Source of the DNA: Anaerolineales bacterium | GTDB taxonomy: Bacteria > Chloroflexota > Anaerolineae > Anaerolineales > UBA11858 | Reading direction: 5' to 3' | Assembly (NCBI GenBank): GCA_024763275.1 | Contig: JANTFT010000017.1 | Location: 1 to 46,769, forward strand | Length of the DNA stretch: 46,769 nucleotides | In this document: positions 27,492-35,752 of the stretch, in pieces | Layout of the letters: every line of letters starts with the position of its first letter | Numbering within the stretch: the stretch's first letter is position 1 | The notes under the pieces: model-generated | Seen by the model: only the letters and a program-made list of their open reading frames with translations | What the model was told of the DNA's origin: nothing | Database searches by the model: none | Made by a program: the position numbers and the translations under genes

Positions 27492-28838
27492 ATGGAAACC
27501 ACACCCCACCCCTTCATCGAGCACCCTAACCGGACATTGATTGGATTGTCGATCCCGGTGCTGCTCTCCCTGACCGCCGAGCCGATCACCGCCCTGGTGG
27601 ACACTGCTTTTATCTCCTCACTGGGAGTGGTCCCGCTGGCCGCCCTGGGAGTTGGCACAACCGCTCTGTCGGGCCTCTTCTGGATGTTCAACTTCTTAGG
27701 AGTAGGAACCCAAACGGAGATTGCCCAGGAATACGGGAAGGGGGAGATCAAAGGGGCCGGCAAAACGCTGAGCCTGGCACTTGTGCTGGCTGCAGTTTTT
27801 GGCGCGCTGTTGATCCTGGCAATCTACCCATCCGCACGCTGGTTGGCCGGCTTACTAGGAACAGCGGGCCAGGTCCAGGCCAATGCAGTCACCTATATGC
27901 AAATCCGCCTTTTTGGAGCCCCGGCGGTTTTGCTGACCCTGGTCGTCTTCGGCGCCCTGCGCGGCCAGCAGGACATGCGAACCCCGCTGTGGATCGCGCT
28001 GGGAGTGAACGGACTGAATATCCTGCTGGACTGGATGTTGATCTTCGGATATGGACCTTTTCCAGCTCTGGGCGTGGCTGGATCTGCCCTGGCCAGCACC
28101 ATCAGCCAATGGCTGGGAGCTCTGGTCGGGATCCTCGCCACTGTCCGCAGGATTAAACTGACAGCGGCAGTGAACTTCCGGGAGGGAATCAAGCTGCTGC
28201 AGGTCGGGGGAGACCTGTTCATCCGCACCGGAGCGCTCAATCTCTTCCTGATCTATACCACCCGGGTGGCAAACAGCCTGGGAGCCAATTCCGGCGCAGC
28301 TTATCAGGTCGTTCGCCAGATGTGGGCCTTTACTGCCCTGGCGCTGGATGCCTATGCTGCCTCCACGCAATCCCTGGTAGGCTATTTTATGGGCCAGAAA
28401 GCGATCCGTACAGCCAGGCAGGTCGCCCGGGTAGGAGTGGCCTGGAGCCTGGGGACGGGTGCTGCTCTGGGAACCTTGATGTGGGTGGGAAAGGGTCTCG
28501 TCACGAATCTGCTCGTTCCAGCAGCCTCCCTCAGCCTCTTTCTGCCCGCCTGGGCAATATCCTCCCTCAGCCAGCCCATCAACTCAGTGGCTTTCATAAC
28601 GGATGGGATCCACTGGGGAACCGGTGATTACGGCTACCTGCGCAACGCCATGCTGGTCTCTTCCCTGGCAGGCATTCTGGGGCTGTGGGTTATGGAACAC
28701 GGGAATTTCAGCTCCCTGGCCCTGGTCTGGACCATCATTGGCGGATGGAATTTCTTGCGGGGATTGTTTGGCATTCTGCGGATCTGGCCCGGAATAGGCC
28801 GGAGCCCGCTCAGAGCAGATCAGGAAATGACTTCATAA
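27492..28838 (+). CDS. MATE family multidrug/Na+ efflux transporter
   Basis: This 448-residue membrane protein has about 12 hydrophobic helices and the MATE duplication. Family features include LSIPVLLSLTAEPITALVDTAFISSLG at the start of the first half and GALRGQQDMRTPLWIALGVNGLNILLDW in the middle, a DinF-like arrangement. It probably exports cationic drugs or other toxic metabolites in exchange for Na+ or H+. No good Shine-Dalgarno precedes the ATG at 27492. Its 3' end overlaps the convergent galK by 19 nt. Confidence 0.93.
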   Translation: METTPHPFIEHPNRTLIGLSIPVLLSLTAEPITALVDTAFISSLGVVPLAALGVGTTALSGLFWMFNFLGVGTQTEIAQEYGKGEIKGAGKTLSLALVLAAVFGALLILAIYPSARWLAGLLGTAGQVQANAVTYMQIRLFGAPAVLLTLVVFGALRGQQDMRTPLWIALGVNGLNILLDWMLIFGYGPFPALGVAGSALASTISQWLGALVGILATVRRIKLTAAVNFREGIKLLQVGGDLFIRTGALNLFLIYTTRVANSLGANSGAAYQVVRQMWAFTALALDAYAASTQSLVGYFMGQKAIRTARQVARVGVAWSLGTGAALGTLMWVGKGLVTNLLVPAASLSLFLPAWAISSLSQPINSVAFITDGIHWGTGDYGYLRNAMLVSSLAGILGLWVMEHGNFSSLALVWTIIGGWNFLRGLFGILRIWPGIGRSPLRADQEMTS

Positions 28839-29965
28839 TTGGTCCCGTCAGTAGCGCGGGTGACATATACTTTGGGATCCAAGCCCGTTCTCTCCTGGTA
28901 GAGTTTAAGGACAGCTTCCTGAAAAGTTTCCACCCGATCATCTTCTACCAGAGCAACAGCACAACCGCCAAAACCCCCACCGGTCATCCGGGCGCCGTAA
29001 CAGCCAGGTTGTCCCTGAGCGATAGCAACCATCTGGTCCATCTCTTCCCGGGAAATTTCAAAATCATCCCGCATGCTCTCATGACTGGCATTCATCAGAG
29101 CCCCAAGACCTTCGTTGTCCCCAGCTAATAGAGCTTCAACAGCCTGGTGCACTCGCAGATTTCCAGAAACAACATGCCTGGCGCGCCTGAACAGCAGGTC
29201 ATCCAGCTTTCCTCTTTCCCCTTCCAGTTGGTCCAGGGTGATGTCTCGCAGAGCCTTTACCCCAAAATGCCTGGCCACCAATTCACATTGTTCTCTGCGT
29301 TCATTATAGGCAGAATCCACTAAGCCACGTCTGGTGGCAGTATCCAGAATGACAATTTTAGTATCACTGGTGAGAGGAACTTGTTTGGTCTCCAGACTTC
29401 TGCAATCAATCAATAAGGCGTTGTTCTCTTTTCCGCAGGCGGAGATCATTTGATCCATAATCCCTGAACTCACGCCGACCCATTGGTTCTCAGCTTTCTG
29501 GCAGATGAGGGACATCTGAGCCGGATCCCAGGGAATATCAGAGGCCAGCGAAAAAGCCCTGGCCAGGGCTAACTCCAGGGAAGCAGAGGATGACAAACCT
29601 GCTCCGATGGGGACGTTTCCGGAAAACACACCTTCCCACCCGGATAATTGATACCCTTCCTCCTGCATAGCCCGGGCGACCCCCTTGATATATTCCCGCC
29701 AGCTATTATCCTTTTTGCTGAAATCCTTTAGATTGAATTCTAGACTCTCATCCAGATCAAGGGCGGTGATGACGACTTTCGAATCCGTCCTGGCGCGCAG
29801 CGCTACCCAGGTGGAGTAATTAATAGCCATGGGAAGCACAAAACCATCATTGTAATCCGTATGCTCCCCCATCAGATTCACCCGTCCAGGGGAGCTGGTG
29901 ATCCAGGGCGGTGTTGTCGAGTATTGCTTGTTAAACTCTCGAAATACTTTGTCTCTGGGCGTCAT
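28820..29965 (-). CDS. galK: Galactokinase
   Basis: GalK phosphorylates galactose with ATP to galactose-1-phosphate in the Leloir pathway. The 381 residues match E. coli GalK in length and carry the galactokinase signature [21 protein letters not shown], the GHMP motif [17 protein letters not shown] and [12 protein letters not shown]. It appears intact. The ATG overlaps the galT stop through ATGA, so the pair is translationally coupled. The gene partner, galT, is broken (see the pseudogene entry). The 3' end overlaps the convergent MATE gene by 19 nt. Confidence 0.97.
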   Translation of the reverse strand: MTPRDKVFREFNKQYSTTPPWITSSPGRVNLMGEHTDYNDGFVLPMAINYSTWVALRARTDSKVVITALDLDESLEFNLKDFSKKDNSWREYIKGVARAMQEEGYQLSGWEGVFSGNVPIGAGLSSSASLELALARAFSLASDIPWDPAQMSLICQKAENQWVGVSSGIMDQMISACGKENNALLIDCRSLETKQVPLTSDTKIVILDTATRRGLVDSAYNERREQCELVARHFGVKALRDITLDQLEGERGKLDDLLFRRARHVVSGNLRVHQAVEALLAGDNEGLGALMNASHESMRDDFEISREEMDQMVAIAQGQPGCYGARMTGGGFGGCAVALVEDDRVETFQEAVLKLYQERTGLDPKVYVTRATDGTNYEVIS

Positions 29966-30884
29966 TTTCGTCCCTTGTAGTGGATGGTTGGCAAAACCCG
30001 CAATCGCTCTGCAGCTTGTTCTGCCGTCAAGTCACGCTGAGCTTCAGCTAACATTTCAAAACCTACCATGAATTTTTTCACAGCGGCCGACCGGAGCAGG
30101 GGAGGGTAAAAATGGGCATGCAGCTGCCAATGGGAATGATCCTCATCCGTGAAGGGTGCACCATGCCAGCCCATCGAGTAGGGAAAGGAGGGGTCAAAAA
30201 GCCAAACTGCCCAATAAGGGACCAGGGCGACCCACTCCTGGTTCTCGTGAACCACCCGGTCCCCGGTCTCCAGCTCTTCCTGCAGATAATCCAACAGCAA
30301 GGTACTCCCGTTCTCCTTGAAATAAGGAAGCTGGTTCATTTCTTCTTTCGCTCCTTCATCGGGCAGCTGGTCCATAGGCCAGATCTGGCCGTGCTGGTGG
30401 GGGTTCGAGCTTCCCATCATCGATCCTTTATTCTCAAAGACCTGCACCCAGAGGTATTTCTGACCTAATTCCGCTGTTTGTTCAGCCCAGACATCGATGA
30501 CTCTCCGGATAGCCAGCAGTTCCATCTCAGGCAGGGTCAGGTCATGGCAGGGAGAGAAGCAAATCACACGGTAAGTGCCCCTGACAGACCGGGTTTGGAG
30601 GATTTGGTCTGTTCCAATCTCCAGACCAGGGCCATCAGGCTTAATGGCTGCAAAATCATTGGTAATGACAAAGGTGGATTGATAAGGGGGATTGATTTTC
30701 CCCCTGCCCTCTCATTGCCCGGACAGAGATAACAGCCGGAGTCATATGCCGGCCCTTTCTCACCAGCAGCTTTTTCCACTTGCCCCATCCAGGGACGCTC
30801 GGTGCGGTGGGGGGAAACTGGAACCCATTCACCAGTGAGCGGGTTCCTCCTGCGATGGGGGTATTCACTGAAATTAAAAGCCAT
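29962..30884 (-). pseudogene. galT: Galactose-1-phosphate uridylyltransferase, frameshifted and internally deleted
   Basis: GalT transfers UMP between UDP-glucose and galactose-1-phosphate. The first part (30884 to about 30700) has [10 protein letters not shown] and the zinc pair [12 protein letters not shown]. At a 5-C/4-T run on the plus strand (30696-30704) one base is missing, and the frame shifts. In the next frame the protein continues as [17 protein letters not shown] and then [26 protein letters not shown] (active His) and [14 protein letters not shown] second lesion lies near 30190-30198, where VPYWAVWLF runs directly into DPSFPYSMG. About 40 residues present between these blocks in E. 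coli GalT (the LLLPKxH strand and a helix) are absent. Restoring the base would give only 307 residues, against about 348. Confidence 0.9.
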
Positions 30885-30898
30885 AATCGATCACCAAC

Positions 30899-31870
30899 TC
30901 ATTGAGACCATTCGGTTGGGTTGCGGTCCCAGCGGTGTTCTTTTAACTCATTGTACAAATCACCCGGCAGAGGGCCGCTGTCACTCGCGGCGATATTCAT
31001 TCTTACGTGGTGGCTTTTACGCATCCCCGGAATGATGGTGTGCACTCTGGATTCGTTGAGAATGAATCGCAGGGCCATCTCCGGCATAGTCATTCCTTCC
31101 GGGACAAGGGGACGCAGGGCGTCTGCGTGAGCCACACTGGATTCCAGGTTCTCAGGCACGAAATAGCTGCTGCGCCAATCATCTTCCGGCCAGGTGCTAT
31201 CCAGGGTGATCTTCCCGGTCAGGGTCCCTTCGTCGAAGGGCACCCTGGCAATTACGGCCACATCCTGTTCTTCACAGGCTGGCAGCAGTTCGTCTTCCGG
31301 GTTTTGGTCAAAGATGTTGTAGATTACCTGGACAGCGTCGATCAGGCCGCTTTTAACGGTCCGGATCGCGTTCCAGGGCTCCCAGCGGTTGATGCTGATA
31401 CCAATTGCCTGGAATAGGCCTTGATCCTTTAGCTCAATAATTTTTTTGATCCAGCGATCGTCCTCAATGAAATGATCCTCCCATACATGGAACTGCATCA
31501 GATCAAAGGATGCCAGGCCGCTGTTTTCCAGGCTGCTGTTGACATATTCTTCGATATGATCCGGTGGGTAGCAATCATCCAGGCTGAATTCCCGTCGGCT
31601 GGGCCAGATGAAATTCTTGGGCGGAATCTTGGTTGCGGTGTAGAGCTTTTTATCCGGGTTTGCCCTGATGATCTGCCCCAAGAGGGACTCGCTGTGTCCC
31701 TCACCGTAGCCCCAGGCAGTATCAAAGAAAGTGCAGCCGAGGTCAACCGCCAGCTGGAGGGAAGCCAGGGATTCCTGATCGTTGGAACCTGTCCAGCCGG
31801 CCATTCCCCACATGCCGTAGCCAATTTCACTGACCTGCCAGTTTGTGCGTCCAAAACGTCTGTAGTTCAT
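30899..31870 (-). CDS. Aldo/keto reductase family protein
   Basis: The 323 residues form an NADPH-dependent oxidoreductase of the AKR fold. The catalytic aspartate and tyrosine lie in CTFFDTAWGYGEGHSE, the lysine in YTATKIPP and the histidine in DLMQFHVWED. The N-terminus MNYRRFGRTNWQVSEIGYGMWG is typical. It ends 14 nt before galT, so it appears to head an AKR-galT-galK operon, suggesting a sugar or sugar-derived aldehyde substrate. Start ATG 31870 with AGAAGG upstream. The decayed IS element lies immediately upstream. Confidence 0.93.
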   Translation of the reverse strand: MNYRRFGRTNWQVSEIGYGMWGMAGWTGSNDQESLASLQLAVDLGCTFFDTAWGYGEGHSESLLGQIIRANPDKKLYTATKIPPKNFIWPSRREFSLDDCYPPDHIEEYVNSSLENSGLASFDLMQFHVWEDHFIEDDRWIKKIIELKDQGLFQAIGISINRWEPWNAIRTVKSGLIDAVQVIYNIFDQNPEDELLPACEEQDVAVIARVPFDEGTLTGKITLDSTWPEDDWRSSYFVPENLESSVAHADALRPLVPEGMTMPEMALRFILNESRVHTIIPGMRKSHHVRMNIAASDSGPLPGDLYNELKEHRWDRNPTEWSQ

Positions 31871-31935
31871 ATCAGTACACCTTCTAAGTTAATATGTCTC
31901 TCAAGCAATGCCTGACTTCAATAAGGAGCTGCAGG

Positions 31936-33035
31936 GTGTGTTCGTTACGGTATTTACCATAGCCTGCGGTGCGTTAATACCCGCGGGATAAAACGTATAT
32001 TAAGTTAAGAGACTCTTCATCACCTTATAAGGTGTTTTCCCATCATGGGACATATGAGGTCTGTCACAATTATAAAAGCTTTCCCACGCTTCAAGCTTCG
32101 AATTCAAGTCAACATCATCGGTCTATATAAGTAGTTGATAAATTCTCTTTGATCCGTCAAATGGGATCGCTCAACTTTACCATTGAGCCGTGGCGATCAC
32201 GGTTTGATATTGCCATGTTGGATCCCCAGGTCTTCAACATGGCAATGAAATCTAACCTGAAACTCATGCCCGCGATCCGTTCTGAACATACTGATGCGAA
32301 AAGGAAATTTCTCAATTACGTAATTAATAAATTTGATGGCACTATCCTGATTGCGTTTGGGATATATTTGCAAGGCCCGAATACTGGTTGCATCGTCTAT
32401 CTCTGTGTATTGAAATGTCTTCACTGTCCTTCCGTCAGCGTCCTTTAGCTTTATAAACTTCACATCGACCTGTACGTGGTGCCCAGAGACTTATTTTAAA
32501 GTAATTCTTCGTGTGTATGGCCCGTCTGGAAGCGGTTTTTAGCGGGTGGTTTTCCTGGTTAGCTCTGAGAACCCGATTCACTGTAGATTCAGACGTGATA
32601 ACCCTCCAGATAATATTTGATTCGCATTGAACCTAACGTGTAATCTTCTCGGATGTGCAGAATTATCTCAACGACTTCAGCTGGCGTCCAACTAGGATGA
32701 TTCTTAAGAGAAGATATCCTGGGATACAAACTTCTTCTTCGAATCGCGCTTTCCAGCGAAAAAATGATGGTCGAGGAATCTCAAATTCACGGCAAGCTTT
32801 TGTGAGTCCAGCATGTTTTGCATAATCTAGGACAGCTTATTTGAATCGGGCCCGTAATTTTTTTCGCTTCCGGGTCCATATCATCCTCCTGATTGATACT
32901 TCGATATTACACTCAAGTGCCCCGGAGGTTATGACGTATCACAGTAGTGGATATATTTATAATTCTATCTATAATATCCAGCCCCAAACCCCTGTAGAGA
33001 ATGTGCTGGCTTATATCGATGTCATTCGTGCACAC
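31936..33035 (-). mobile_element. Remnant of an IS-type element (boundaries tentative)
   Basis: The 1.29-kb gap between the aldo/keto reductase gene and the corrinoid-protein gene is largely filled by a decayed transposase (32000-32879). Possible ends are GTGTGTTCG at 31936-31944 and its inverted near match CGTGCACAC at 33027-33035 (7 of 9 paired), giving an element of about 1.1 kb. No target duplication was convincing. The rest of the gap (32880-33164) is AT-rich and has no gene I can support. Confidence 0.4.
32000..32879 (-). pseudogene. Decayed DDE transposase (IS3/IS481-like)
   Basis: Reading the minus strand in shifting frames recovers a whole transposase. The N-terminal helix-turn-helix begins MDPEAKK (ATG 32879) and continues in another frame as AVLDYAKHAGLTKACREFEI and PRPSFFRWKARFEEE. 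Then come PAEVVEIILHIREDYTLGSM, SESTVNRVLRANQ and the integrase core VKFIKLKDADGRTVKTFQYT with FRTDRGHEFQ. The C-terminal GKVERSH precedes the final piece WESFYNCDRPHMSHDGKTPY and stop at 32000. At least two internal stops and four frame changes are visible, so it is dead. The pattern of the core and the GKVERSH motif fit IS481/IS3 relatives; the exact family needs alignment. Confidence 0.85.
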
Positions 33036-33164
33036 GGGACATATCCCATTTTATAGGCGCAGGATTTGATGGAAAATTGAAATGAAAACTCACAATACCA
33101 GATCATACACTACAATTGTCTATGTCTGGGGATAAGTTAATAATCGCAATATTGGAGATTAAAC

Positions 33165-33797
33165 ATGAGTGAGACAATGCATAAGATCTATCAGAGCATA
33201 GTTGATGGCCAGATGGATTCAACAGCGGGGTTTGTACAGGAAGCGCTGGACGAGGGGATCGACCCCTCCACAGTGCTTAACGAAGGGATGATCAGCGCTA
33301 TGAGATATGTGGGACAGTTATTTGAAGAAGGGGAATATTATGTCCCGGAGATGCTGGTCGCGGCCCGGGCCATGAAGAATGGCCTGGGAATCCTGAGGCC
33401 GCTGCTGGTGGAGAAGGATGTTGAGCCGGTGGGCAAGGTCGTCGTCGGGACAGTCAAAGGCGATCTGCATGACATCGGCAAGAACCTGGTGGCGATGATG
33501 CTGGAGGGCGCCGGATATGAAATCATCGACCTGGGGACAAACGTTGACGCCAGCAGCTTTTTAGAAGCGGTCCAGGACGGAGCCCAGGTGATCGGCATGT
33601 CTGCTTTGCTGACAACCACAATGAGAGGTATGAAGGAGGTCATCGAAGCTGTTAAGAACTCGGAGTTTAGATACCAGGTCAAAGTCATTGTAGGGGGCGC
33701 ACCTATCACTCAAGACTTTGCCGATCAGATCGAAGCCGATGCCTTCGCTGCCGATGCTTCCAGCGCAGTTAGAGAAGTGAACAGACTGCTGGCATAA
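33165..33797 (+). CDS. Corrinoid (B12)-binding methyltransferase carrier protein
   Basis: This protein holds a cobalamin cofactor that shuttles a methyl group between a methyltransferase and an acceptor (MtaC/MtbC/MttC type). The 210 residues have an N-terminal four-helix cap (about 1-85) and a Rossmann-like domain with the lower-ligand motif DLHDIG (Asp100, His102, Gly105). GAGYEIIDLGTNVDAS and VGGAPITQDFADQIEADAFA are further family segments. No methyltransferase, reactivating protein or methyl acceptor gene is adjacent. It follows the IS remnant and ends in a strong terminator, so it stands as a single-gene unit. Partner unknown. Confidence 0.95.
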   Translation: MSETMHKIYQSIVDGQMDSTAGFVQEALDEGIDPSTVLNEGMISAMRYVGQLFEEGEYYVPEMLVAARAMKNGLGILRPLLVEKDVEPVGKVVVGTVKGDLHDIGKNLVAMMLEGAGYEIIDLGTNVDASSFLEAVQDGAQVIGMSALLTTTMRGMKEVIEAVKNSEFRYQVKVIVGGAPITQDFADQIEADAFAADASSAVREVNRLLA

Positions 33798-33817
33798 TTA
33801 ATCGAAACAAACAGCAA

Positions 33818-33848
33818 AAAAACCGCGCCAATTTTGGGCGCGGTTTTT
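33818..33848 (+). terminator. Intrinsic terminator after the corrinoid gene, likely bidirectional
   Basis: A perfect 12-bp stem, AAAAACCGCGCC (33818-33829) with GGCGCGGTTTTT (33837-33848), has the 7-nt loop AATTTTG. A and T runs flank both sides, so it can serve the convergent ABC operon ending at 33866 too. Confidence 0.93.
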
Positions 33849-33865
33849 CTGTTTCTTGCTGCAGC

Positions 33866-35752
33866 TCAGTTCTCACCGGTCACATCGAACTGGCTGTTGT
33901 ACAGCTCTGCGTAGAATCCTTCTTTTGCCAGCAGCTCCTCATGTACCCCCTGCTCGACAATGTCACCCTCGTTCATCACCAGGATCCAATCCGCGTTGCG
34001 GATGGTAGACAGCCGGTGGGCAATGATAAAGGAGGTGCGATCCTTCATCAGATTATCCATCGCCTGCTGGATCAGGACCTCGGTCCGGGTATCCACTGAA
34101 CTGGTAGCCTCATCGAGTATCAGCATGCTGGGATCAAGGGCAATCACCCGGGCGATGGTCATCAGCTGTTTCTGCCCCTGCGAGATATTGCTGGTTTCCT
34201 CGTTGATCACCATATTATAGCCCTCTGGCTGCGTTCGCACAAAGTGGTCCACATGGGCAGCCTTTGCGGCCCGGATGACTTCCTCATCAGTGGCTCCGGG
34301 CCGACCGTAGCGGATGTTCTCCATAATGGTGCCGTTGAACAGCCAGGTATCCTGCAGCACCATGCCGAACATGCAGCGCAGGTCTCTGCGTCTGTAGTCC
34401 TTGATATTGTGGCCATCAACCAGGATCGCTCCCTGATTGACATCATAGAAACGCATCAGCAGCTTCACCATGGTGGTTTTTCCCGCTCCGGTAGGACCGA
34501 CCAGGGCGATCTTCTGCCCGGGTTTAATATCCGCGGAAAAGTCCTTGATGACGATCTCCTCTGGATTGTAGCCGAACTGGACGTTGCGGAACTCAACGAA
34601 CCCCTGGATCTCATCAGGCTGGACCGGATGCTCGACATCAGGGATCTCTTCCTCCTCCGCCAGGAATTCAAAGACCCGCTCAGCGGCCGCGGCTGTCTGC
34701 TGCAGCACATTGGAAATGTTAGCGATCTGGGTGATGGGCTGAGTGAAAGAGCGCACATACTGGATAAAGGCCTGTATATCGCCGACGGTGATCAAACCCT
34801 GAATTGCCAGGGTGCCGCCCAGGATGGAGATGCCCACATAACCCAGGTTGCCCACAAAGCGCATGATAGGCATCATCAAGCCGGACAGAAACTGGGATTT
34901 CCAGGCCGCGGAATATAAGGTATTGTTCAACCTGCTGAATTTCCTGACGCTGTCAGCTTCGCCGTTGAAGGCCTTCATCACCAGGTGCCCCCCGAACATC
35001 TCTTCCACATGGCCGTTGACATGGCCCAGGTAATCCTGTTGCTGGGTGAAATATTTCTGCGACTGCTTGACGATCAGCATCACCACTCCCCCTGAAAGAG
35101 GGATGATTGTCAAAGCCACCAGGGTCATTTGCCAGCTGATGGTCAGCATCATCACCAGTACACCAACAACGGTCACCAGAGAAGTGACCATCTGGGAAAG
35201 GCTTTGACTGAGAGTCTGGTTGATGGTGTCAACGTCATTGGTGATGCGCGACAATACCTCTCCCTGGGTGGTGTTGTCAAAGTACTTGAACGGCATGCGG
35301 TTGATCTTCTCGGAAATTTCCTTTCGGAAGCGGTAGGTGATGTCCACAGAGATCCCGGACATGATCCAGCCCTGTATATAGCCGAAAAGGGATGACCCCA
35401 CATAAAGGCCGGTGGCGAGCAGGACAATTCGGCCGATAGTATCAAAATCGATCCCATCACCGCTTCCGGAGATCATCCCCATCACGCCCTCGAACAGCGT
35501 TGTGGTCGCCCGGCCCAGAATCTTCGGGCCGGCGATGTTGAATACCGTTGAAGCGATGGCAAAGACAAGCACAACCAGGATGCCCAGCTTATAAGCACCG
35601 AGGTAATCCAGCAGCTGCTTCATCGTGCCCTTGAAATCCCGGGCTTTTTCTCCGGTCATCATCACCATATGGCCGCCGGGGCCACGCCGGGGACCTCTCA
35701 TCAGCGGAGCCTGTTTCCGGGATGAATCTGGTGTACGTTTCGGTTCACTCAT
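33866..35752 (-). CDS. ABC exporter half-transporter, permease plus ATPase (TM288-like partner)
   Basis: One half of a heterodimeric ABC exporter: a six-helix membrane domain (about 50-350), then an ATPase with Walker A GPTGAGKT and Walker B LILDEATSSVD, with the catalytic Glu intact. Its signature motif is degenerate, ISQGQ instead of LSGGQ. Cytoplasmic N-terminal segment is proline/arginine rich (MRGPRRGPGG). The gene overlaps its partner by ATGA and follows a marR gene, as in many drug-export operons. By analogy with TM287/TM288, this subunit supplies the catalytic Walker B and the non-functional signature. Confidence 0.94.
   Translation of the reverse strand: MSEPKRTPDSSRKQAPLMRGPRRGPGGHMVMMTGEKARDFKGTMKQLLDYLGAYKLGILVVLVFAIASTVFNIAGPKILGRATTTLFEGVMGMISGSGDGIDFDTIGRIVLLATGLYVGSSLFGYIQGWIMSGISVDITYRFRKEISEKINRMPFKYFDNTTQGEVLSRITNDVDTINQTLSQSLSQMVTSLVTVVGVLVMMLTISWQMTLVALTIIPLSGGVVMLIVKQSQKYFTQQQDYLGHVNGHVEEMFGGHLVMKAFNGEADSVRKFSRLNNTLYSAAWKSQFLSGLMMPIMRFVGNLGYVGISILGGTLAIQGLITVGDIQAFIQYVRSFTQPITQIANISNVLQQTAAAAERVFEFLAEEEEIPDVEHPVQPDEIQGFVEFRNVQFGYNPEEIVIKDFSADIKPGQKIALVGPTGAGKTTMVKLLMRFYDVNQGAILVDGHNIKDYRRRDLRCMFGMVLQDTWLFNGTIMENIRYGRPGATDEEVIRAAKAAHVDHFVRTQPEGYNMVINEETSNISQGQKQLMTIARVIALDPSMLILDEATSSVDTRTEVLIQQAMDNLMKDRTSFIIAHRLSTIRNADWILVMNEGDIVEQGVHEELLAKEGFYAELYNSQFDVTGEN

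Noticed and set aside
32841-33056. 71-residue plus-strand frame in the IS remnant
   Set aside because: It covers the transposase N-terminus in antisense and AT-rich spacer; no ribosome site or homology pattern.
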